Below the pieces are notes generated by a model. It was not told the DNA's origin and did not search any database. It saw only the letters and a list, made by a program, of their open reading frames with translations. From MTP4 sp9310u (GTDB lineage Archaea; Halobacteriota; Methanosarcinia; Methanosarcinales; Methanosarcinaceae): 8,816 bases of DNA. Shown here in pieces: positions 1-5,493 of the stretch. Numbering within the stretch: the stretch's first letter is position 1; each line of letters starts with the position of its first letter. A program made the position numbers and the translations under genes. The DNA lies in contig DAOUSW010000137.1 in NCBI GenBank assembly GCA_030627005.1, forward strand, positions 1-8,816, read 5' to 3'.

Positions 1-80
1 GAAAATAAACCTGAAAGCAGGAAAATAAACCTGAAAGCAGGAAAATAAACCTGAAAGCAGGAAAACAAGCTTGACGGAAG
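1..80. repeat. 20-bp tandem repeat at the left window edge
   Basis: The unit GAAAATAAACCTGAAAGCAG occurs three times without a mismatch (1-20, 21-40, 41-60). A degenerate fourth copy at 61-80 matches at about 14 of 20 positions. The array is cut by the window edge, so its full length is unknown. There are no spacers, so it is not a CRISPR array. It lies directly upstream of the membrane-protein gene that starts near 118 and may therefore sit within its promoter or leader region. Confidence 0.93.
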
Positions 81-117
81 TTGGAGAAAAGTTATCCTTT
101 AATCATTGCAGGTGAAT

Positions 118-639
118 ATGTCTGTAGAAGCGGTGTTAATAGAAATTCTCCGGGCCGTGCCCGACTGGTGTGCAACCATGATCATAGCTGCGCTCCCTAT
201 TTCCGAACTGAGAGGTGCGATTCCGGTTGCAATGGGAGTCTACGGGATGGGTCCGCTTTCCGCTTATTTTTTCTCGGTGCTTGGTAACATGCTCCCTGTA
301 GTTCCTATCCTGCTCTTCCTCGAACCGGTTTCGGACTTCCTCCGGCGTTTCAGAATTTTTGATCTCTTCTTTTCTTGGCTCTTCGAAAGGACCCGTCGCA
401 ACCACAGTGAAAGGTTTGAAAAATACGGGACCCTTGCCCTGACTCTCTTTGTAGCCATTCCTCTGCCCGTCACCGGGGCCTGGACAGGCTGTGCGGCAGC
501 TTTCGTCTTCGGGATCAAGTTCAGGCACGCCTTGCCGGCAATTGCTGCCGGGGTCATGATTGCCGGGGTAATCGTAACAACCCTTACGATGATGGGTATA
601 GGACTCGCTGACCTGCTTTTCAGCGGGATTCCCGGGTAA
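118..639 (+). CDS. Small multi-drug export family membrane protein (COG2426-like)
   Basis: This is a small, very hydrophobic integral membrane protein of 173 aa. The segment PISELRGAIPVAMGVYGMG (about residues 23-41) and the later FVAIPLPVTGAWTG segment (about 108-121) are what I recognise as hallmarks of the Sm_multidrug_ex family (PF06695/COG2426). The name of that family comes from weak evidence and its true substrate is not established. Four or so hydrophobic stretches are visible, separated by a basic loop (FLRRFR, then FERTRRNHSERFEKYG) that probably faces the cytoplasm. I prefer the ATG at 118 because AGGTGA, complementary to the 16S rRNA 3' end, lies just before it at 110-115. An in-frame TTG at 106 would add four residues. 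No neighbour points to a specific role, and the gene appears monocistronic. Confidence 0.82.
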   Translation: MSVEAVLIEILRAVPDWCATMIIAALPISELRGAIPVAMGVYGMGPLSAYFFSVLGNMLPVVPILLFLEPVSDFLRRFRIFDLFFSWLFERTRRNHSERFEKYGTLALTLFVAIPLPVTGAWTGCAAAFVFGIKFRHALPAIAAGVMIAGVIVTTLTMMGIGLADLLFSGIPG

Positions 640-896
640 AACTTTCCGGTTTCACTTTTTCCGTAAAGGTCTTATCCTTTCCCCTTCTCCACTCCACGAT
701 TGCGGTTCTCCTTATTACTTTTTTCCCCCTATACGAATGTTCGAAATCTTCATATACCTTAACAATATCAAATATATCATCAACAGATCAAATATAAATT
801 TGGTTTTATATTTAATCTTTAATTCTTGCTTATAACCATTCTACGGTATATTCCTCCCGCTGTCTGGAAATTATTTGTAACTTAAAGGCGATTGTG
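640..896. other. AT-rich spacer with candidate ferredoxin promoter elements
   Basis: No coding potential is seen here. The first part is pyrimidine-rich, with a weak 5-bp hairpin (AAAGG/CCTTT, 665-680) and a T6 run near 720, and may end the upstream transcript. The second part holds several TATA-like stretches. The 10-mer ATCAAATATA occurs at 767-776 and 787-796, 20 bp or about two helical turns apart. A perfect 9-bp inverted repeat, AAATATAAA (790-798) and TTTATATTT (805-813), surrounds a 6-nt loop. I cannot decide which TATA-like element drives the ferredoxin gene. Confidence 0.4.
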
Positions 897-1160
897 ATGG
901 CAAAGGCAGATAAGAAAAACAAGAAAATAGTTCAGTCCGAAAAGTGCATTGGGTGCGGGATCTGTTATTCCGTCTGTCCCGTGAACGCAAAGTTGATTAA
1001 AAACGATGATTTTGATCCCGACACAGCTGACCTCGCGCTCAGGGTTATTGACGGAAAGGCTGTTATTGATGATGAGTTCTGCGTCCGCTGCGGGGCCTGT
1101 TCAAAAATCTGTCCCGTGGAATCCCTTACCGTCGTCGAAGTGGAATCCGCATCTGCATAA
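897..1160 (+). CDS. 2[4Fe-4S] ferredoxin-type protein
   Basis: This is a small soluble electron carrier of 87 aa, with two complete CxxCxxCxxxCP motifs: C17, C20, C23 and C27 (CIGCGICYSVCP), then C62, C65, C68 and C72 (CVRCGACSKICP). Each motif should supply ligands for a [4Fe-4S] cluster. The 34 residues between C27 and C62 are longer than the roughly 18 of short clostridial ferredoxins. The insert is acidic (NDDFDPDTADLALRVIDG). The N-terminus is basic (AKADKKNKK). Such proteins shuttle electrons among the low-potential enzymes of methanogens, or act as small subunits of formylmethanofuran dehydrogenase or hydrogenase complexes. No such complex is encoded nearby, so the partner is unknown. 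The ATG at 897 is preferred over the adjacent GTG at 894, and the upstream GGCGAT is a poor ribosome-binding site. Confidence 0.88.
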   Translation: MAKADKKNKKIVQSEKCIGCGICYSVCPVNAKLIKNDDFDPDTADLALRVIDGKAVIDDEFCVRCGACSKICPVESLTVVEVESASA

Positions 1161-1188
1161 GCAGAAATCGGTAGAATGGAAAATTATG

Positions 1189-1225
1189 GAAATGCTGTTT
1201 TTTCAGCATTTCGTTTTCTAATTTT
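1189..1225 (+). terminator. Hairpin terminator between convergent ferredoxin and histone genes
   Basis: Perfect 9-bp arms GAAATGCTG (1189-1197) and CAGCATTTC (1204-1212) enclose a T6 loop and are followed by a T-rich stretch (GTTTTCTAATTTT). The hairpin begins 28 nt after the ferredoxin stop. On the opposite strand the same hairpin is followed by CATAATTTTCC, so it could also stop transcripts arriving from the convergent histone gene. Archaeal termination relies mainly on T-runs, so the stem may be secondary. Confidence 0.6.
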
Positions 1226-1233
1226 CAGATTTC

Positions 1234-1281
1234 CTGATTCTCAGTTTTTCTGATTCTCAGTTTTTCTGATTCTCAGTTTAT
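1234..1281. repeat. 16-bp tandem repeat, three copies
   Basis: The unit CTGATTCTCAGTTTTT lies at 1234-1249 and 1250-1265 as exact copies. A third copy at 1266-1281 has one mismatch near its end. The array lies between the convergent stop codons of the ferredoxin and histone genes. Its T-runs read on the plus strand and could add to ferredoxin termination. Confidence 0.9.
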
Positions 1282-1367
1282 ATCTTTTGATGCTGGCAAT
1301 GCCCGAGCTTACGGTATTCTATGGCATTTCATAGCCACTTTAAAGCATTTCCAGCACTTTCAGCATT

Positions 1368-1577
1368 TTACAGCATTTCTTTTGCTAATTTTATATCTTC
1401 GGCTTTTACGGTTTTTCTGCCTGCATGTTCTGCAAGTTTTATAGCTTCTCTGGATATCTCAAGCCCGTATTCTTCCAGAATCTCCGTAAGGGCCATCCCT
1501 GCACTTTCACTAACTCTCTGGGCTCCTGCAGTTCTTACTAAACGTTCTATTGGTGCAAATGGTATAACTTTAGCCAT
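1368..1577 (-). CDS. Archaeal histone (HMf family)
   Basis: This is a DNA-wrapping chromatin protein of 69 aa made of a single histone fold without tails, the usual length for euryarchaeal histones. The sequence shows helix 1 (PFAPIERLVRTAGA), loop and long helix 2 (VSESAGMALTEILEEYGLEISREAIKLAEHAG), then loop 2 and helix 3 (KTVKAEDIKLAKEML). The RKTVKAEDIKLA segment is highly typical, with an Arg and Lys-Thr at the DNA-contacting loop. Histones of this type dimerise and polymerise along DNA. The ATG is preceded at 5-nt spacing by GGAGG (complement of 1583-1587). A TATA box lies about 70 nt upstream. The gene stands alone, convergent with the ferredoxin gene. No second histone gene is seen in the window. 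Confidence 0.96.
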   Translation of the reverse strand: MAKVIPFAPIERLVRTAGAQRVSESAGMALTEILEEYGLEISREAIKLAEHAGRKTVKAEDIKLAKEML

Positions 1578-1645
1578 ATTATCCTCCGATTATCTTCAAT
1601 TAATAATATGAATCCTTTTCAATCTCTGATTTTGTAATTAAATCC

Positions 1646-1660
1646 TTATATACTTTTGCT
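1646..1660 (-). promoter_or_regulatory. Histone gene TATA/BRE promoter
   Basis: Read on the minus strand, the sequence is AGCAAAAGTATATAAGGA, a purine-rich BRE-like segment followed by the TATA core TATATAA (complement of 1646-1652). With the usual 25-nt or so spacing, transcription would begin near 1622, giving a leader of about 45 nt that carries the GGAGG ribosome-binding site. Orientation and distance both fit the histone gene. Confidence 0.6.
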
Positions 1661-1868
1661 TATATCGGGGTATTTTTTAGAGCTTTTTCTCCTTTTTATG
1701 CCTTTTTACCCCTTTATTCACTTACCCAGGCTCTTCTATTTCTTTGTTTTCCTTCCCGTATTTTCTGAAGGGCTTTTCTTTTCTTAGAACTTCTTATATG
1801 CATTTTTTCGGATTTGAATAAGTCCCCTTTTTGACATTTTCGAGATCAATCGCCATGTCGGCCCTCTG

Positions 1869-1899
1869 TCCGAAATACATATTTATAAAATATTTCGGA
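1869..1899. promoter_or_regulatory. 9-bp inverted repeat bracketing a TATA-like core
   Basis: Perfect arms TCCGAAATA (1869-1877) and TATTTCGGA (1891-1899) flank a 13-nt centre that contains TTTATAAAA. A dyad around a TATA box is a typical arrangement for an archaeal repressor that blocks TBP/TFB binding. If used in the plus direction it could start a transcript near 1915 toward the methyltransferase, with a leader of about 120 nt. The core is nearly symmetric, so the direction is uncertain and the regulator is unknown. Confidence 0.4.
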
Positions 1900-1903
1900 G
1901 TAT

Positions 1904-1925
1904 TCCTTACATAAATCCTTACATA
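1904..1925. repeat. 10-bp direct repeat, 12-bp period
   Basis: TCCTTACATA occurs at 1904-1913 and 1916-1925. It lies just downstream of the TATA-bracketing dyad, where a transcription start from that core would fall. Confidence 0.7.
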
Positions 1926-1950
1926 TCCTGGATAAATTCTTGAATCATTT

Positions 1951-1979
1951 GAAATGATTTTTGAAATGATTTTTGAAAT
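1951..1979. repeat. 12-bp tandem repeat
   Basis: GAAATGATTTTT occurs at 1951-1962 and 1963-1974, followed by a partial third copy (GAAAT). The array creates a short overlapping reading frame that I take to be chance. Confidence 0.8.
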
Positions 1980-2036
1980 ATGCAGGCGTTCCTCTTTTCG
2001 AAATCTTGATATTACATTATCCGAATCTAAACAAAC

Positions 2037-2987
2037 ATGCTTTTACAGGAACTTCTTGACATCGGTGAAGAGATTTATTTTGTTGAAGAAAGCTATACAT
2101 CTCAGCGGAATATCGGGTCCACTCTCAATTATCTTGAAGGGGTCCGGGCTTTCTTGGAAAACCAGAAGGTCCGGGTTCTCAGGATTCGGAACGGGGAGCA
2201 GACGCTGGGGCTCTTACTCTTCAACCCCGGGGAGGATGACGTTCCTGTGGATTTCTGGTCGGTATTTACGGGAGCCCTTGCAGGTGCATCCCAAAATGTG
2301 AAGTTTGAAGCCCTTGCCAGGTCCATTCTTTCTCTCAATCCTCCGGAAAGGGAATTTGAAGTTTCTCCCCAACTCTGGAGGGACGCAGTAAATGAATATT
2401 ACTCCCTTATGCTTGTGAACCGAAACCTCTGCTCGGAATGTAGCACAAGGCCTGAGTCTTACGGAAGCATTTTTTCTGAACAGCGGGTCAACAGGGTCTC
2501 GGAAATTTTTCATGACCTGGAGAATAAAGGTTTCTCGCTCGAAGGCAGAGTGCTTGAGGTCTGCTGCGGGAACGGTATGTCCACACTTGCCCTCCACAGG
2601 CTCGGCCTGGATCCCATTGCAATGGAACTCAACAAGTGCACGGTCTGCCAGGGGCTTGAGCACGGGGTCCTTAACCCTAAAAAAACCCTTGTAATGGACG
2701 CAATGCAACTTTCCCGGTACTTCGAACCCGGGAGTTTCGATGTCGTTGTGGGTTTCATGCTGGGTCTGGTCTATGAATTTAACAAGGAACTCTGGGTAGG
2801 TATCGTGAATGAAGCTGCAAAAGTCGTAACAAAAGATGGTCTTTTGCTTTTTACCGTAAAAAGCAGGCCCGAAATCGAGATCCTGGCAGAAGCCCTTCGC
2901 AGAGCGGGAGTCAAAGGGGAAATAGTGGACAATACGGACGCTGATGGCGTGTTTGATCAGTGGTATTTTGTGGGTAAAAAAGTCTGA
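2037..2987 (+). CDS. Class I SAM-dependent methyltransferase, substrate unknown
   Basis: The C-terminal half (about residues 168-316) is a Rossmann-type methyltransferase. Motif I, VLEVCCGNG (172-180), binds S-adenosylmethionine. It is followed by the acidic end of strand 2 (AMELNK, E197), a motif-III Asp (VMDAMQL, D221), motif IV FDVVVGF (234-240) and the late strand DGLLLFTVKS. The N-terminal 165 or so residues match nothing I recognise and may be a substrate-recognition domain. Two CxxC pairs, C132/C135 (LCSEC) and C201/C204 (CTVC), suggest a bound metal or Fe-S centre, though this is unproven. An in-frame TAA at 2028-2030 leaves the ATG at 2037 as the earliest start. There is no Shine-Dalgarno site, so the mRNA may be leaderless, with TATA-like sequence around 2008-2020. 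The gene appears monocistronic. Confidence 0.82.
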   Translation: MLLQELLDIGEEIYFVEESYTSQRNIGSTLNYLEGVRAFLENQKVRVLRIRNGEQTLGLLLFNPGEDDVPVDFWSVFTGALAGASQNVKFEALARSILSLNPPEREFEVSPQLWRDAVNEYYSLMLVNRNLCSECSTRPESYGSIFSEQRVNRVSEIFHDLENKGFSLEGRVLEVCCGNGMSTLALHRLGLDPIAMELNKCTVCQGLEHGVLNPKKTLVMDAMQLSRYFEPGSFDVVVGFMLGLVYEFNKELWVGIVNEAAKVVTKDGLLLFTVKSRPEIEILAEALRRAGVKGEIVDNTDADGVFDQWYFVGKKV

Positions 2988-3155
2988 TATAAATAAAACT
3001 AATTTCCCGCCCCTGTGCTATGGGCCATTAAGCTCTGGTGTATGTCAACTATCAAACAGGGTGGGGTATGACCCCTTACAAATCCCCTGTACTTTTTATA
3101 ACTCTTCCTTCTTTCTCTTCAAATCCCCCGGGCTTTCAGGCTGTTGCGTTAACAG

Positions 3156-3187
3156 GCTTATTTGTTAACAAATAAGCAGGTTTTTTT
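3156..3187 (+). terminator. Palindromic hairpin with T7 tail after the methyltransferase gene
   Basis: A 22-nt perfect palindrome at 3156-3177 can fold as 9-bp arms GCTTATTTG/CAAATAAGC around a TTAA tetraloop. AGG and seven T residues (3181-3187) follow. Shape and tail match an intrinsic terminator. It lies 168 nt after the methyltransferase stop. Its centre is TTGTTAACAA, a motif that occurs again at 3257-3266, so a dual role as a protein-binding site is possible. Confidence 0.6.
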
Positions 3188-3241
3188 GTAATCGGCAGCA
3201 ACCTCCCGATGTCTTCATTTATTTTTTAATGTCAACGCCAG

Positions 3242-3266
3242 CGAAAAGTATATTACTTGTTAACAA
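3242..3266 (+). promoter_or_regulatory. Candidate pycB promoter with TTGTTAACAA operator-like palindrome
   Basis: CGAAAAGTATATTAC (3242-3256) looks like a BRE plus TATA box and resembles the histone promoter (CAAAAGTATATAAGG). The perfect palindrome TTGTTAACAA follows directly at 3257-3266, between the TATA box and the expected start near 3275, where archaeal repressors often bind. The half-site resembles the bacterial BirA half-site TTGTAAACC only loosely. The promoter assignment rests on sequence alone. Confidence 0.4.
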
Positions 3267-3406
3267 TACTAATATACATTATTTCTGAACAACGAAAATC
3301 TTTGTCGAGTTTTGTGGGTGATGCTCACAAATACCGATTTTCTTAATTACCCTTACAAATGAGCGATTATGCTGCAATTATTCCTGAATCGGTCTTAAGA
3401 ATGTGA

Positions 3407-3438
3407 TTAATTTAAATTAACTGCAATTGAATTCAATT
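3407..3438. repeat. Two adjacent 14-bp perfect AT palindromes
   Basis: TTAATTTAAATTAA (3407-3420) and AATTGAATTCAATT (3425-3438) are each perfectly self-complementary and only 4 nt apart. AT-rich palindromes arise easily by chance in such DNA, but two side by side in a presumed leader could be protein-binding sites or mRNA hairpins. Confidence 0.6.
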
Positions 3439-3480
3439 ATAACATTGTTAATCTGGAATCCACTGTAACAGAGACCCACT

Positions 3481-3516
3481 GCAACGAGATAACATTGCAA
3501 CGAGATAACATTGCAA
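3481..3516. repeat. 16-bp direct repeat upstream of pycB
   Basis: GCAACGAGATAACATT is exactly duplicated at 3481-3496 and 3497-3512, followed by GCAA. The core ATAACATTG also occurs at 3439-3447. Looser echoes flank it: GGAATCCACT at 3456-3465 and 3535-3544, and GGGTCCT after it. The block may be a decayed tandem array. Confidence 0.8.
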
Positions 3517-3652
3517 GAGGGTCCTACTGAATGGGAATCCACTACAATAAGGGTCCTTTGGACATACTATCAAAATTAAACATAATCTAATTACGACATT
3601 AAAATTATGCAATTGCAATTAAAACCTTAAACTTCAAATAAAGGTGAATAAA

Positions 3653-3688
3653 TTGCAAATTACTATCAATTCCGGAGATTCCTGTTAG
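3653..3688 (+). other. Possible short leader ORF with good Shine-Dalgarno
   Basis: AAGGTGA (3641-3647) is a good ribosome-binding site, but it serves no recognised gene. Five nt later a TTG opens an 11-codon frame (MQITINSGDSC) ending in TAG at 3686-3688. An in-frame GTG at 3644 is an alternative start. The frame runs through the left arm and loop of the hairpin at 3670-3696 and stops immediately before the right arm. If UAG were read as pyrrolysine, the frame would continue to TGA at 3710-3712, overlapping the ATG of a second 10-codon frame at 3709-3741. Too short to prove from one sequence. Confidence 0.25.
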
Positions 3689-3696
3689 CTCCGGAA
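3670..3696 (+). promoter_or_regulatory. GC-rich leader hairpin upstream of pycB
   Basis: Arms TTCCGGAG (3670-3677) and CTCCGGAA (3689-3696) pair perfectly over 8 bp around an 11-nt loop. It is the most GC-rich dyad in the AT-rich leader and sits 57 nt before the pycB start codon. No T-run follows, so it is not an ordinary terminator. It could be a translational control or mRNA-stability element. Confidence 0.45.
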
Positions 3697-3753
3697 AACC
3701 CCACTGAAATGACATATGGCGTTGTTTCGGTTCAATCTTAAAGAGGTTCATCC

Positions 3754-5472
3754 ATGAGTGTAAAAATTACTGAAACCGTCCTCCGGGATGCACACCAGTC
3801 CCTCCTGGCCACCAGGATGCGGACGCGGGACATGCTCGAAGTGGTCGAACATCTGGACCAGGTAGGGTATTTCTCCCTTGAAATGTGGGGGGGTGCCACC
3901 TTTGACAGCTGTATCCGATACCTGAATGAAGATCCATGGCAACGCCTTCGGGATATCAAGAAGAAAATGGACAATACCCATGCCCAGATGCTTCTTCGGG
4001 GGCAGAACCTGGTCGGATACCGGCACTACTCGGATGACGTGGTTGAAAAATTCGTTACAAAAGCTTATGAAAACGGCATTGACATTTTTCGGGTCTTCGA
4101 CGCGGTCAATGACATCCGGAATATGGAACTCTCGATCAAGGTCGCAAAGGGCCTTGGAGCCCATGTCCAGGGCACGGTCTGCTACACAATAAGTCCGGTG
4201 CACACTGTGGAGAAATATGTTGAACTAGCAAAACAGCTCGAAGAACTCGAGTGCGATTCCCTCTGCATCAAGGACATGGCCGGGCTGCTTGCCCCCAGTG
4301 AAGCTGCAAGTATTATCGGTGCCATGAAAAAGGAGGTCTCCATCCCCATATCCCTGCACTGTCACTGTACCTCGGGAATGGCTCCTATGAGCTATATGGC
4401 GGCCTGTGAGGCAGGAGTGGACATCCTTGACACCGCGATCTCTCCCCTGGCATGGGGTACCTCCCAACCCCCCACGGAAACTGTCGTGGCAGCCCTCAAG
4501 AACACTCCCTACGACACGGGGCTTGACCTGGGGGCTTTTGAGGAAATTGTCCGGTATTTCAAGGAACTCAAGGAAAAGTACAGAGGGATTCTGGACCCGA
4601 TTTCCGAGCAGATTGATACCAACGTCCTTATCTACCAGATCCCGGGCGGGATGCTCTCGAACCTGGTCTCCCAGCTAAAGGAGCAGAATGCCCTTGACAA
4701 GTACGATGCGGTGCTTGATGAAATGCCCAGAGTCAGGGCAGAGCTTGGCTATCCGCCCCTGGTAACTCCGACCAGCCAGATTGTGGGTACCCAGGCCGTG
4801 TTGAACGTGCTCATGGGCGAACGCTACAAGGTCATTCCAAAAGAGGTCAAAGACTATGTGCGCGGACTTTACGGGCGTTCTCCTGCCCCCATCAGCCCGG
4901 AAATTATCGGGAAGATTATCGGGGACGAAGAACCCATCCACTGCCGTCCGGCTGACCTCCTGAAGCCCGAGTATGAGAAACGGAAGAAGGAGGCTGAGGA
5001 GCTAGGCATTGCCAATTCCGAGGAGGATATCCTTACCTACATCCTCTATCCGGCTATTGCTCCCAAGTTCCTGCAGGGAGGGATGGAAGAAGAAGCCCTT
5101 GCAGTCGTAGCCCCGAAACCCGCTTCCCCGCAGGAATACACTATCCCCACCGAATTCAAAGTCACGGTGGACGACGAGGTATTCGATGTCAAAGTTGAGC
5201 CCACGGGCGGGGTTTCCATATCCGAATCCGCGTCCACGAAGCCGACTGCCGAATCCGTCAAGGGCGCGGTTACCAGTTCCATGCAGGGAATGGTGCTCTC
5301 TCTCAAGGTCAAGGTAGAGGACACAGTTAAGGAAGGAGACATCGTTGCGGTTATCGAAGCCATGAAGATGGAAAATGCGGTCCACTCCTCGCATTCGGGT
5401 ACCGTGAAGGAAATTTTCGTTGCCGAAGGTGACACCCTGGCTCCCGGGGACCTGATAATGGCAATAGAGTGA
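3754..5472 (+). CDS. pycB: Pyruvate carboxylase subunit B (carboxyltransferase and biotin carrier)
   Basis: PycB transfers the carboxyl group from carboxybiotin to pyruvate, making oxaloacetate. The 572-aa protein begins with an HMGL-like TIM-barrel carboxyltransferase domain. TVLRDAHQS (8-16) supplies metal ligand D12, CIKDMAG (171-177) the probably carbamylated K173, and LHCHCTSG (201-208) metal ligands H202 and H204. The conserved PycB/OadA domain follows (about 280-450, with YQIPGGMLSNL at 294-304). After a Pro/Ala-rich linker (about 452-466) comes the biotinyl domain, with the EAMKM biotin site at K538, 34 residues from the C-terminus. The start is supported by GAGGT at 3743-3747. PycB and the sodium-pump decarboxylase alpha subunit OadA share this layout. 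The adjacent pycA and bpl and the absence of OadB/OadG decide for pyruvate carboxylase, the known alpha4beta4-type enzyme of methanogens. Confidence 0.96.
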   Translation: MSVKITETVLRDAHQSLLATRMRTRDMLEVVEHLDQVGYFSLEMWGGATFDSCIRYLNEDPWQRLRDIKKKMDNTHAQMLLRGQNLVGYRHYSDDVVEKFVTKAYENGIDIFRVFDAVNDIRNMELSIKVAKGLGAHVQGTVCYTISPVHTVEKYVELAKQLEELECDSLCIKDMAGLLAPSEAASIIGAMKKEVSIPISLHCHCTSGMAPMSYMAACEAGVDILDTAISPLAWGTSQPPTETVVAALKNTPYDTGLDLGAFEEIVRYFKELKEKYRGILDPISEQIDTNVLIYQIPGGMLSNLVSQLKEQNALDKYDAVLDEMPRVRAELGYPPLVTPTSQIVGTQAVLNVLMGERYKVIPKEVKDYVRGLYGRSPAPISPEIIGKIIGDEEPIHCRPADLLKPEYEKRKKEAEELGIANSEEDILTYILYPAIAPKFLQGGMEEEALAVVAPKPASPQEYTIPTEFKVTVDDEVFDVKVEPTGGVSISESASTKPTAESVKGAVTSSMQGMVLSLKVKVEDTVKEGDIVAVIEAMKMENAVHSSHSGTVKEIFVAEGDTLAPGDLIMAIE

Positions 5473-5483
5473 GATGAGTGAGC

Positions 5484-5489
5484 GGAGGG
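5484..5489 (+). promoter_or_regulatory. Ribosome-binding site of pycA
   Basis: GGAGGG lies 4 nt before the ATG at 5494, in the 21-nt gap after the pycB stop. The short gap with its own strong site indicates a pycB-pycA operon with independent re-initiation, suited to making the two subunits in similar amounts. Confidence 0.8.
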
Positions 5490-5493
5490 TATC

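Larger units (their letters stand above)
1578..2036. other. 459-bp intergenic spacer, gene-free
   Basis: I find no credible ORF in either direction. The strand is T/C-rich from about 1670 to 1860. On the left the spacer holds the minus-strand histone promoter, and on the right a dyad around a TATA-like core and two sets of short direct repeats ahead of the methyltransferase gene. A further TATA-like CATATAAG on the minus strand near 1794-1801 could start a transcript toward the histone gene, but nothing else supports it. Confidence 0.6.
2988..3753. other. 766-bp gene-free spacer and probable pycB leader
   Basis: No convincing protein-coding gene, tRNA or rRNA is visible. The first 150 nt are mixed in composition, with a small GGGGT-ATG-ACCCC hairpin near 3064. 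The rest is AT-rich and unusually full of dyads and repeats: a strong terminator (3156-3187), two TTGTTAACAA palindromes, two 14-bp palindromes (3407-3420 and 3425-3438), a 16-bp direct repeat, a GC-rich hairpin and two very short ORFs just before pycB. A promoter near 3245 would give pycB a leader of nearly 500 nt. Long leaders are common in Methanosarcina. Confidence 0.6.

Noticed and set aside
1..60. CRISPR array at the left edge (and likewise the right-edge repeat)
   Set aside because: Copies are directly abutting with no spacers, and no cas genes are present.
1321..1611. A 96-codon plus-strand frame across the histone gene
   Set aside because: It is antisense to the histone gene, which has a complete histone fold, ribosome-binding site and promoter.
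1954..2301. A 115-codon frame overlapping the start of the methyltransferase gene
   Set aside because: Its beginning is encoded by the 12-bp tandem repeat (MIFEMIFE), it has no ribosome-binding site, and it continues out of frame through the methyltransferase gene.
2214..2708. A 164-codon minus-strand open frame inside the methyltransferase gene
   Set aside because: It is antisense to a gene with clear methyltransferase motifs, shows no conserved motif of its own and has no supported promoter.
2944..3168. A 74-codon frame after the methyltransferase, possibly an insertion-sequence remnant
   Set aside because: It starts inside the methyltransferase gene in another frame, contains no transposase motif, and I found no terminal inverted repeats or target duplication.
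3140..3270. A classical BirA operator (two half-sites about 14-16 bp apart)
   Set aside because: The GTTAAC elements at 3148 and 3164 are too close and not in the inverted TTGTAAACC/GGTTTACAA form. Only a loose half-site resemblance remains, kept as a finding with that caveat.
3754..5472. Oxaloacetate decarboxylase alpha subunit (sodium pump) instead of PycB
   Set aside because: The domain layout is shared, but pycA and bpl follow directly and no membrane OadB or OadG gene is present.
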